Assembly (NCBI RefSeq): GCF_009674535.1
Contig: NZ_WKJK01000015.1
Coordinates: 62,001-126,000, forward strand
DNA from: Duganella guangzhouensis
Lineage (GTDB): Bacteria > Pseudomonadota > Gammaproteobacteria > Burkholderiales > Burkholderiaceae_D
Direction: 5' to 3'
Length of the DNA stretch: 64,000 bases
Under the pieces are notes generated by a model. It worked only from the letters and a program-made list of their open reading frames with translations. It did not search any database and was not told the DNA's origin. Positions 16,181 to 23,423 of the stretch are shown one piece after another. The translations under genes and the position numbers were made by a program. Numbering within the stretch: position 1 is the first letter of the stretch; each line of letters starts with the position of its first letter.

Positions 16181-17449
16181 ATGAAACATCCGAATCGGTT
16201 CTTGCTGTTGGCGGGCATCTTGCTCGTCGCCACGACGCTGCGCGCGCCGTTCACCATCATTGCCCCGCTGCTGGAGGACATCCAGTCGGGTTACGGGCTC
16301 AGCGCCACGCAGGTCGGGCTGCTGATTACCGGGCCGTTGCTGGCCTTCTCGGCGATTGCGCCGTTTGCCGCTGGCCTGGCGGGACGCTGGGGCACCGAGC
16401 GCACGCTGTTTGGCGCGCTGATGGTGATTGCGGTCGGCGTGCTGTTCCGCGCCAGCGGCGGCGTCGCGCCGCTGTATGTTGGCACGGTCATTATCGGCAG
16501 CGGTATCGCGCTGGGTAATGTGCTGCTTCCCAGCCTGCTCAAGCGCGACTTCCACGACAAAGTCGCGCCGCTGACCGCGATGTATGTGCTGACCATGGGC
16601 ATCGCCGCCGCCGGTGGTTCGGCGCTGGTGATCCCGCTCTCGACCGCGCTGCATGCGGACTGGCATCTGGTATCGCGCCTGCCGCTGCTGCTGGTGGTAT
16701 TGGCCGCGCTGGTGTGGTTGCCCCAACTCCGCCGGCCGCATGTGCCGGCTGTCCACAAGCTCGCGTCAGGTGAAACGCCGGTGTCGATGTTGCGCTCGCC
16801 GCTGGCCTGGCAGGTCACGGCCTACCTGGGGCTGGACTGCTTCCTGTATTACGTGGGCGTCAGCTGGCTGCCGGCCATCCTGCGCGATACGGCCGGCTAT
16901 AGCGCGGCCCAAGCCGCCTCGTTGCACGGCGTGCTGCTGCTGTCGACCGCGCTGCCCGGCCTGGTGCTGATTCCGCTGGCACCCAAGCTGCGCGATCAGC
17001 GCGCGGTGGCCACCGTGCTGGCCTTGAGCATGTCGGTTGGCCTGCTGGGCTTTGTGCTTGCGCCGATGCATGCGGTGTTGTGGATTGTGTTCTTCGGCAT
17101 CGGCGCCGGTGGCGGCCTGATCCTGGCGCTGGCTCTGATCAGTCTGCGCACCAGCAATGCGATTGAAGCGGCGGCGCTGTCCGGCATGGCGCAGTGCATC
17201 GGCTACTTCTTTGCCGCCGCTGGTCCGCCGTTGATCGGCAAGGCCAATGAGATCGCGGGCAACTGGCAAGCGCCACTCAGCCTGTGCGCCGCGCTGGGCG
17301 TGGTGATGGCGGTGATCGGCACGTACGCCGGGCGCAACCTGCACGTCGGCCGAGCAGTGGCGGCAGCCAGTTCGCCGTCAAGGCTTGATGGCGATGGCGG
17401 AAATTTCCAGCAGGGCGTCCTTGGGCAAACGGGCAACTTGCACGGTTGA
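16181..17449 (+). CDS. MFS exporter, CynX/NimT type
   Basis: A 422-residue major facilitator protein with about twelve hydrophobic segments. The opening LLLAGILLVATTLRAPFTII is typical of the CynX/NimT group (cyanate and 2-nitroimidazole transporters), as is the WGTERTLFGALM loop between helices 2 and 3. Divergent from an AraC regulator. The last 24 codons run antisense through the end of the RidA gene, and the tail after the final helix is polar and Gly-rich, so the extreme C-terminus may be a non-conserved extension. The exported compound is not known. Confidence 0.88.
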   Translation: MKHPNRFLLLAGILLVATTLRAPFTIIAPLLEDIQSGYGLSATQVGLLITGPLLAFSAIAPFAAGLAGRWGTERTLFGALMVIAVGVLFRASGGVAPLYVGTVIIGSGIALGNVLLPSLLKRDFHDKVAPLTAMYVLTMGIAAAGGSALVIPLSTALHADWHLVSRLPLLLVVLAALVWLPQLRRPHVPAVHKLASGETPVSMLRSPLAWQVTAYLGLDCFLYYVGVSWLPAILRDTAGYSAAQAASLHGVLLLSTALPGLVLIPLAPKLRDQRAVATVLALSMSVGLLGFVLAPMHAVLWIVFFGIGAGGGLILALALISLRTSNAIEAAALSGMAQCIGYFFAAAGPPLIGKANEIAGNWQAPLSLCAALGVVMAVIGTYAGRNLHVGRAVAAASSPSRLDGDGGNFQQGVLGQTGNLHG

Positions 17450-17815
17450 TCGCGCTGGCGGCTGGTTCCGGAAATACTGGCCATAGACGGCATTGAGTTT
17501 GGCGAAGTCGTTCAGATCCTTGACGTACACGGTGGTGGAGACCACGTCGTCGAAGGACATGCCGTTGGCGGCCAACACCGCTTTCAGGTTCTCAAGTACC
17601 CGTTGAGTTTGTTCTTCCACGCCGCCTGCGATCAACTGACCGGTCTGCGGATCGATTGGAATCTGGCCGGACAAATACAAGGTCTGGCCGGACTTGATGG
17701 CCTGCGAGTACGGACCGATGGCCTCCGGCGCCGCTTTGGTGGAAATGACTTCATGCGCGCTAGCAATGCCAGCGATCATCAGCGCGGCGGCGCAGGCAAG
17801 TGCGGAATACTTCAT
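17378..17815 (-). CDS. RidA-family protein with a signal peptide
   Basis: A 145-residue RidA/YjgF protein. The core has AIGPYSQAIKSGQTLYLSGQ, the FDDVVSTTVYVKDLNDF block and PPARSTVQVARLPKDALLEI, including the Arg that binds the carboxylate of imine/enamine intermediates in RidA. Unusually for this mostly cytosolic family, residues 1-20 (KYSALACAAALMIAGIASA) form a signal peptide, so it should act in the periplasm. It overlaps the MFS gene tail by 72 bp on the opposite strand. The substrate is unknown; deaminase activity is inferred from the family. Confidence 0.9.
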   Translation of the reverse strand: MKYSALACAAALMIAGIASAHEVISTKAAPEAIGPYSQAIKSGQTLYLSGQIPIDPQTGQLIAGGVEEQTQRVLENLKAVLAANGMSFDDVVSTTVYVKDLNDFAKLNAVYGQYFRNQPPARSTVQVARLPKDALLEISAIAIKP

Positions 17816-18015
17816 GACTATCTCCCGGAGTAATAAATGGCTGGGAGATACTACGATAGCCTGTGTCAGTCCTCATCCCTCTATCTTCCAGAAGCGACTA
17901 CTCCTTTTGAGGAGGGAAGGGATTTGATAACCCTGGGCATGGTGTCGCGTAGATTCAAGACGGGGCGGCGCAAAGCGTCCACAATGGGCTTCTTGATATC
18001 TAAAAGGCAACCAAC

Positions 18016-18696
18016 ATGAAAGCTCTCCAAGTCTTCCGCCGGCTCCTGGTTTCCGCCGTCTTGCTGTGTGCATGTGCCCCAAGCTATGCCGGCTTGGGCT
18101 ACTGCGCGCCGGATGCTCCCTCGCTCGTCTCGACCCAGACCAGCGCCGGCGGCCTGTTCACCATCGATATCGCGGTCAATGCCGGCGGTTGCCCGGCCGG
18201 AATCTCCGCCTTTGACGGCGCGCTCACCACGCTCGTATTGCCGTATTTTTCCGACTCCCACGCCGCGATTTCTGCCCCGACCGGCTGGACTTGGCAGATC
18301 GTCTCCGACGACCTGCTGAATGTCGGTCACGGGGCCGGCACATTGATCTTCTCCGCCGTGTCGACTTCGTCCGCCCTGGTGCCTCACGCCACGCTGTCGG
18401 GCTTTCTGATCTCCTCGACATTCTCCAGCATCCAAGCGACAGCCTTCCAGGCCACCACCGTTGGGCTGCTCACCACTGACTACTACTTCGCAGCGGCCAC
18501 GTTCGGCTACGACCTCATGCCGCTGATTCCCGGCAGCCCGATGGCCGTCGCTGCGTTAGAATTCCCCACGACGCCGGTTCCCGAGCCTTCCGCTTGGGTA
18601 CTGCTCGCGTTGGGGCTGGCCTTGGTTTGGGCAGCGATTAACCGTGGGCCGAACTGCCGATTGGATCAAACTGAGAGAGCTCAAACGCCTGCATGA
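18016..18696 (+). CDS. PEP-CTERM sorting-domain protein
   Basis: A 226-residue exported protein. Residues 1-25 are a signal peptide (RRLLVSAVLLCACAPSYA). The body is rich in Ser, Thr, Ala and Gly with few charges. The C-terminus has the PEP-CTERM signal: VPEPSAW, a hydrophobic helix (VLLALGLALVWAA) and then Asn-Arg. Such proteins are recognised by exosortase (not in this window) and released to the cell surface or matrix. After the usual Arg cluster the protein runs on for about 17 residues, longer than normal. Its stop overlaps the following AraC gene start by 4 bp. Confidence 0.82.
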   Translation: MKALQVFRRLLVSAVLLCACAPSYAGLGYCAPDAPSLVSTQTSAGGLFTIDIAVNAGGCPAGISAFDGALTTLVLPYFSDSHAAISAPTGWTWQIVSDDLLNVGHGAGTLIFSAVSTSSALVPHATLSGFLISSTFSSIQATAFQATTVGLLTTDYYFAAATFGYDLMPLIPGSPMAVAALEFPTTPVPEPSAWVLLALGLALVWAAINRGPNCRLDQTERAQTPA

Positions 18697-19565
18697 ATTC
18701 ACTCGCCTACCATGTCGTGGTTCACGCCCTTGAAGGGCGGGCCGGATGGACGCCGATGTCGCGCTTCGTCGCGACTGTGGCCCACGTCATCGATGGGCAT
18801 CTCCCATACCTGCGCTACAACGCCGCAGGCCGGGCACGGGCCGCCGAGGGTGTCACGGAAGGCCAGATCGAGCGCGCCGTTCGTGAATTCCTTGTCACCG
18901 ACCTGTCCGTCGGCGTGAAAACGACCAGCATGTTGTCGAGTCCGGAAGTCGTGGTGGCGGCCTATAACGCCTACAACAGCTCCGCCAAAATCGCGGTCAG
19001 GACCAGCGTGTCGCTGCCGGGCGACGGGCATGACGCGCGCGCGGTTGTGGCGCAGCGCCGCATGCTGGTCGGCGCGGCGGACCCTGGCCCTTGCCGCGAG
19101 GGCACTCTGGCAATGTTCGAGGGCTTGCTGGGTTTAGTGGAGAAGAGCGCCTGCCTCGGAGCGCCGCCACGCCGAAGCCTGGGGACTGTCGCGGAGCTGC
19201 TGGGCGTTCGCAACTCGGCGGCGGCGGAGGCGTCCGCGATTTTTGAAGCCGAAGGTTCCATGTCCGTGGGTGAGTTGGCTCGGCGGCTCGGATGCCACCA
19301 GCGCGCGTTGGAGCGCAAGCTCAAAGCCGAGGGCGTGACCGCCGAGACATTGCGCCAAGCCGCGCGCATGCTGCGAGCGGCCGACCGGCTGGGCTCTGGC
19401 GACAGCCTCACCACCATCGCCGTAGAGGAGGGCTACTCCGACCTGTCCCACATGACCCGATCCTTCAACACATCGTCGGGCATGCAGCCTAGCATGTTGC
19501 GGGGATTGCTACGGGCCGACGCGGCCGCCCAAACTTCACGTACCCAGAAAAGCGAAAGCCGTTGA
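18693..19565 (+). CDS. AraC-type helix-turn-helix regulator, unusual N-terminus
   Basis: A 290-residue protein. The C-terminal 100 residues form an AraC DNA-binding domain: SVGELARRLGCHQRALERKL for the first helix-turn-helix and IAVEEGYSDLSHMTRSFNTS for the second. The N-terminal 190 residues do not show the usual cupin and I do not recognise them. The ATG overlaps the PEP-CTERM stop (ATGA), so it may be translated by coupling. The last bases of the gene form one arm of the terminator of the tRNA gene on the other strand. Confidence 0.75.
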   Translation: MNSLAYHVVVHALEGRAGWTPMSRFVATVAHVIDGHLPYLRYNAAGRARAAEGVTEGQIERAVREFLVTDLSVGVKTTSMLSSPEVVVAAYNAYNSSAKIAVRTSVSLPGDGHDARAVVAQRRMLVGAADPGPCREGTLAMFEGLLGLVEKSACLGAPPRRSLGTVAELLGVRNSAAAEASAIFEAEGSMSVGELARRLGCHQRALERKLKAEGVTAETLRQAARMLRAADRLGSGDSLTTIAVEEGYSDLSHMTRSFNTSSGMQPSMLRGLLRADAAAQTSRTQKSESR

Positions 19566-19588
19566 TTCTTTTGAAGAATCAACGGCTT
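19556..19588 (-). terminator. Terminator of the initiator tRNA gene
   Basis: A perfect 15-bp inverted repeat (19556-19570 with 19574-19588) around TTG. On the minus strand the hairpin lies 9 bp past the tRNA 3' end and is followed by TTCGCTTTT. One arm includes the stop codon of the AraC-type gene on the plus strand, where no T run follows, so it mainly serves the tRNA. Confidence 0.8.
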
Positions 19589-19597
19589 GCTGTGTTC

Positions 19598-19674
19598 TGG
19601 TTGCGGGGACAGGATTTGAACCTGTGACCTTCGGGTTATGAGCCCGACGAGCTGCCAGACTGCTCCACCCCGCG
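19598..19674 (-). tRNA. Initiator tRNA-fMet (CAT anticodon)
   Basis: A 77-nt tRNA with the 3' CCA encoded. The 5' end CGCGGGG pairs with CCCCGC, leaving the C1-A72 mismatch that marks initiator tRNAs. The anticodon arm GGGCTCATAACCC has the three G-C pairs also required for initiation and the CAT anticodon. The T arm is GGTTCAAATCC. It closely matches E. coli fMet tRNA in memory. Own promoter upstream and terminator downstream, so a single-gene unit. Confidence 0.97.
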
Positions 19675-19686
19675 TCTGAGGCCATA

Positions 19687-19715
19687 ATTATATACATGTT
19701 CGACGCGCAGCGCAA
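19687..19715 (-). promoter_or_regulatory. Sigma-70 promoter of the initiator tRNA
   Basis: On the minus strand, -35 TTGCGC (19715-19710) and -10 TATAAT (19692-19687) are separated by 17 bp. The -10 box ends 12 bp before the mature tRNA 5' end, giving a very short leader. Confidence 0.7.
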
Positions 19716-19866
19716 GTCGGCTTTCACAGAGGTGATTTCATGGCGCTTTGTCTACGTCGTCATGGAGGCCGTAATTGCGCAAGTTTGATGTCCGGTTTAA
19801 GTTTCTTGAAACTATTTTGAAACCGAGGCTCGTCATAGTTGAGCTTTCGGATAACGCGGCCGGAAC

Positions 19867-20241
19867 TCATTCTTCGGACTCAATTCGGTCCAACACTTTT
19901 TCCACTTCTTCCACAGTGCTGGCTTCATAGCCAGATTTGCGTCGAGAGAAGAGGATATCTTGGTCGGCTATAGCCCATTGCAGCGACGCGGCGGCAGCGA
20001 AGGCGGCTCGTGCGGCATTTTTGGTGGCGGTATCCGAAGTTTGACGGTAGGTGTTGCGGAGGGCTGCGCAGAGTTTAACGAGTTGGTCGTCGATGCGGAA
20101 GTCGAGATCCAGCGCCTGTTTCGCTTCGCCCCGCTCAATGCGATTGATGAGCGAGTTGATGGTCTCGCGTATCGTGCCGAGACTTGCGTAGTCATGCGGC
20201 AGAAGTCCTTGGACTGTTTTTAATAACTCATTTGATTGCAT
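19867..20241 (-). CDS. Hypothetical cytoplasmic protein
   Basis: A 124-residue protein starting at the ATG preceded by AGGAGG (in GCAGGAGGCCACACC). No signal peptide or membrane segment. It appears all-helical, with many Arg/Glu pairs: ETINSLINRIERGEAKQALD, then an Ala-rich stretch KNAARAAFAAAASLQ, then an acidic end EEVEKVLDRIESEE. I do not recognise a family. The copies of GGCCACACC just before the ribosome site and again 40 bp further upstream may be part of its leader. It is transcribed away from the tRNA and stands alone. Confidence 0.55.
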   Translation of the reverse strand: MQSNELLKTVQGLLPHDYASLGTIRETINSLINRIERGEAKQALDLDFRIDDQLVKLCAALRNTYRQTSDTATKNAARAAFAAAASLQWAIADQDILFSRRKSGYEASTVEEVEKVLDRIESEE

Positions 20242-20328
20242 GGTGTGGCCTCCTGCAGAAAGTTTGCGCTGCCGGTCGGGCGGAGTCAAAGGCCACACCT
20301 CATAGTTTTGAGATGAATCAATGCGGCG

Positions 20329-21498
20329 TTATACCGCAGCCAGGCGCCACAGCGAAGTAACCTCGGCGGCGCGGGCGGTGTGGAGGGGATCGGTGGCGTC
20401 GCTGGCGCGTGGGTGGACTGGGCGGACGTCGATGCGGTCGACGACTTTCAGGCCGGCGCTGGCGATCCATTCCAGCAGCTGTTCGCGTGGACGCAGGCCG
20501 AGGTGCTCGGCCAGGTCGGACAGGATCAGCCAGCCTTCGCCACCCGGCGTCAGGTGCGCGGCCAGGCCGTCGAGGAAGCCGCGCAGCATGCGGCTGTCCG
20601 GGTCGTACACCGCGTATTCGATCGGTGAGCTCGGACGCGCCGGCACCCATGGCGGATTACACACCACCAGCGGTGCGCGTCCTTCGGGGAACAGGTCGGC
20701 CTCGCGCAGTTCGACCTGCTGATCGAGGCCCAGCAGCGCCAGGTTTTCGCGCGCGCAGCTCAGCGCACGCTGATCCTGGTCGGTGGCGACCACGCGCTTG
20801 ATGCCGCGTTTGGCCAGCACCGCCGACAGCACGCCGGTGCCAACGCCAATGTCGAACGCCAGATTAACGCCGGCCGGCAGCGGCGCATCGGCCACCATCT
20901 GCACGTATTCGCCACGCACTGGCGAGAACACGCCGTAGTGCGGGTGAATGCGCGCACCCAGCGCTGGAATCTCGACGCCAGTGCGGCGCCATTCGTGCGC
21001 GCCGATCAGGCCTAGCAGTTCGCGCATCGAGGCGATGAACGGTTCTTCATAGCGGCCGTAAGCTTCGTTGCAGGCCAGTTTGACGTCCGGCGCGCGGCGC
21101 AGTGGAATGGTGTAGCCCTCGTCGAATGGAATCAGCAGCATGGCCAGTGTGCGGGCGCGCTGCGATTGCGCTTGACGGTGCAGGTGAAAGGCTTCGGTGG
21201 TCGAAGATGGCGCCTTGGCCGGCTTGGCTTTCTTGCCGGTGCGGCCTTTGTGGTCGGCGCGACGCGCCAGCGCTTGCAGCAGCTGGCGCGCGTTCTGGAA
21301 GTCGCCGCGCCACAGCAGGGCGGTGCCTTCGCAGGCCAGGCGGTAGGCCACATCGGCGTTGGTGCGGTCGTCGGCGATCACCACGCGTTTAGGCGGCGGC
21401 ATGCCGGCTTCGGAACGCCAGCGCGCGGAGCGCTGTTCGCCGTTCTCCTCCCATTGGATGTGTTGCTGCGGAAGGGAGGGGGTACTGGATGCGGGCAT
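20329..21498 (-). CDS. Class I SAM-dependent methyltransferase
   Basis: A 389-residue protein. The C-terminal half is a Rossmann methyltransferase: motif I FDIGVGTGVLSAVLAKRG, an acidic strand VVATDQDQRAL, and the catalytic motif VVCNPPWVPA. The NPPW/NPPY motif is typical of enzymes that methylate planar amino groups (N6-adenine or glutamine-amide in HemK/PrmC-type proteins). The N-terminal ~150 residues (DVAYRLACEGTALLWRGDF and the Lys-rich linker) are unlike PrmC and their role is unknown. The target may be RNA, DNA or protein. Cytoplasmic; single gene. Confidence 0.8.
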   Translation of the reverse strand: MPASSTPSLPQQHIQWEENGEQRSARWRSEAGMPPPKRVVIADDRTNADVAYRLACEGTALLWRGDFQNARQLLQALARRADHKGRTGKKAKPAKAPSSTTEAFHLHRQAQSQRARTLAMLLIPFDEGYTIPLRRAPDVKLACNEAYGRYEEPFIASMRELLGLIGAHEWRRTGVEIPALGARIHPHYGVFSPVRGEYVQMVADAPLPAGVNLAFDIGVGTGVLSAVLAKRGIKRVVATDQDQRALSCARENLALLGLDQQVELREADLFPEGRAPLVVCNPPWVPARPSSPIEYAVYDPDSRMLRGFLDGLAAHLTPGGEGWLILSDLAEHLGLRPREQLLEWIASAGLKVVDRIDVRPVHPRASDATDPLHTARAAEVTSLWRLAAV

Positions 21499-21594
21499 GT
21501 TGGATCAGTCGACAGGGAATAGGGACGCGCCGCGCGAAGCCGCGCGGTGCAAGGTGCCGCTATTATACCGGGCGCTGTCCGGTGGGGGCGGGCG

Positions 21595-22509
21595 TCAGGC
21601 CGACGTGCTCTGGTCGGATGCTGCGGTGCTGCTGTCGGTGGCCGTGGTGGCATCTGGCGAGGCAGCTGCCGCCGCGTCGCTGGCGGCGGGCGTGGTGCTC
21701 GTGGCCTGGGCATCGCTGGCATCGGTATCGGTGCTGGTCGCTGCGGCTTTGGCCTTGTCGGTCGTGCTGAGCGCCGAATAGGTGTTGGTGTCCTTGCTGT
21801 CCACCAGGTTGAGCAGGCGTAGCGACAGGCTGCGCAAGGCGCTGTTGTCGATGCCGTCGCTGGCTTTGCTGCTGTTGTTGCTGTCGTTGCTGGACAGCGC
21901 GGTTTGCAGGTTGCGGCCGATCAGCTGGAACAGGTCCGCCAGCGTGCCGGGGAAGTCGAGGTTCGGCAACTGCACGGTCGGCAGACCCTGGGTCGTGCTA
22001 TCGTCGCCGGACTGGCTGGACTGGTCGGCCGACGAGGTATTGGTGGTCTGGCTGGCTGCCGCATCGAGCTCGTAGTTGTACTGGACTTCAACCTCGAAGT
22101 CGAACTGGCGGCCGTCGGCGGTGGTGATGGTGCCCTTGCCGACGAAGTGCGAGCTGTCGGTCAGGCTGAACGCGGCGGCGGTGGAGACACCGTTGGCGCT
22201 GCGCGTTTGCTGCACGCCGGCCGCATAGCCGGACGATACGTCCAGGCTGGCCGAGTCGAAATCGATGGTCGCGCCCTTGGCGTCATCGCCAAACAGCGCC
22301 TGGGTGAAGCTGTTGACGAAGTCCTGGGCGTAATCCACCGTCGCATTGCCCACCGCGGCCACGCGCTTGCTGAGATCCAGCGCGTTGCTTGACAGGGCGG
22401 CGGCCGTGCCACTTTGCGGTTTTTGCAAGGCATTGGCCTTGCTGTCATTCTGCTGGCCACCGGTGTACAGGTTGGACCAGCGGTTGCCGAGGTTGGAGAT
22501 GGTAGACAT
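21595..22509 (-). CDS. Hypothetical protein with low-complexity acidic tail
   Basis: A 304-residue protein starting at 22509 (MSTISNLGNRW). No signal peptide. The middle part (about 40-150) looks folded: SKRVAAVGNATVDYAQDFV, DFDSASLDVSSGYAAG and a strand-rich FVGKGTITTADGRQFDFEVE. From about 165 the sequence is low-complexity Ser/Thr/Ala/Asp/Gln, ending in long runs of Ala, Ser, Thr and Asp. I do not recognise the family. The strand-rich core containing DGRQFDFEVEVQ resembles flagellum- or surface-associated unknowns, but that is weak. Single gene. Confidence 0.6.
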   Translation of the reverse strand: MSTISNLGNRWSNLYTGGQQNDSKANALQKPQSGTAAALSSNALDLSKRVAAVGNATVDYAQDFVNSFTQALFGDDAKGATIDFDSASLDVSSGYAAGVQQTRSANGVSTAAAFSLTDSSHFVGKGTITTADGRQFDFEVEVQYNYELDAAASQTTNTSSADQSSQSGDDSTTQGLPTVQLPNLDFPGTLADLFQLIGRNLQTALSSNDSNNSSKASDGIDNSALRSLSLRLLNLVDSKDTNTYSALSTTDKAKAAATSTDTDASDAQATSTTPAASDAAAAASPDATTATDSSTAASDQSTSA

Positions 22510-22595
22510 GATGGATTCCGTTTGATAGTACTTCTGCAACTCTTTAACGGTATCCTAGCCGATTACTTGAGGGCGCGGCGCTTAATTAATGGTGC

Positions 22596-22805
22596 TTAAT
22601 GGTGATGGGTCCAGCCTTCTGGCGCGGCCAGGTAGGATTCCACCGCGTCTTTTTGGCCGATGGCGTGGTGTTTCACTTCGCCGCATCCGCACACGCCGAA
22701 ATAAGGCTGGATGTGCGAGCAGGCCGAGACCTTTTGCAGGCGGACTTGCACGGCTTTGGCGCACTTGGCGCATTTGAAGGTGAGGCTGCGTGGTGCTTTT
22801 AACAT
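22596..22805 (-). CDS. Small putative zinc-binding protein
   Basis: A 69-residue protein from the ATG at 22805; an upstream TTG is unlikely. It has a CxxC (Cys12, Cys15), Cys29 with His31, then CGC (Cys39, Cys41) and two His at 46-47, a possible zinc ribbon. It ends naturally in three His after EGWT. The N-terminus is basic. No family recognised. It lies between two other unknown genes on the same strand. Confidence 0.55.
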   Translation of the reverse strand: MLKAPRSLTFKCAKCAKAVQVRLQKVSACSHIQPYFGVCGCGEVKHHAIGQKDAVESYLAAPEGWTHHH

Positions 22806-22843
22806 GGTACGGGTTTGAATAGGCAAAAGCGGGATTTTATCAC

Positions 22844-23308
22844 TCAGGCGTAGACATCCAGCGTGGGCGCGGCGGCGGGTGTGGCGCCGTAGGCGCTTTG
22901 GGTTTGCTGCTGCGCGAGGTCGGCGCGGGCCTTGGCTTCCATTTGCTGCGCCTGGGCCGCCACGGCGCGGTCCTGTCCCGATGGATCGGCCGGCGCCAGC
23001 GCCGCCGCCTGGATGGTGCGGGCGCGGTCGATGGTCTCCTGCGGCGTGCCGCCGGGCGAGGTGTCGATATTGACTTCGCCGCCGATGGCGTAATTGATGC
23101 CGTCCGGGCCGCGTTCGTAGGTGTAGGTGGCGCCGGAGGTGGCGAGGCCGCCGGATGCGGCCAGGTGCGCCTGTTCGTGCTGGCGCACTTCGGTGTCGCG
23201 GGCTTTGAGCTTGTCGATCATGGCCAGCGCTTCGTCGCTGAGCTGTGTGGTGCTGGAGGCGGCCGCCGGCTGTGTATCCGCCTGCGTCGGAGACGACGCC
23301 ACCTGCAC
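22844..23308 (-). CDS. SprA-related putative metalloprotease-like protein
   Basis: The core has the SprA-related (PF12118-type) pattern: KARDTEVRQHEQAHLAASGG, then TSGATYTYERGPDGINYAIG and GEVNIDTSPGGTPQET. HEQAH (44-48 from the GTG at 23308) fits a zinc HExxH motif. The tail is Ala/Gln-rich. The start is unclear: there is no ATG in frame. The reading stays open upstream to about 23377 (through an ISIGALSASYA segment), so the true start may be the GTG used here or a rarer codon further up. Function unknown; the catalytic call rests on the motif alone. Confidence 0.7.
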   Translation of the reverse strand: MQVASSPTQADTQPAAASSTTQLSDEALAMIDKLKARDTEVRQHEQAHLAASGGLATSGATYTYERGPDGINYAIGGEVNIDTSPGGTPQETIDRARTIQAAALAPADPSGQDRAVAAQAQQMEAKARADLAQQQTQSAYGATPAAAPTLDVYA

Positions 23309-23423
23309 CGTCTGCTGGCTGCTTACCGGTGACTGGGTGGCGTAACTGGCAGATAGGGCGCCGATGCTTATGATCAGACCTCGTGAAGCCTGAATGATAG
23401 CAAATTTATATCGGCGTGCCTAT

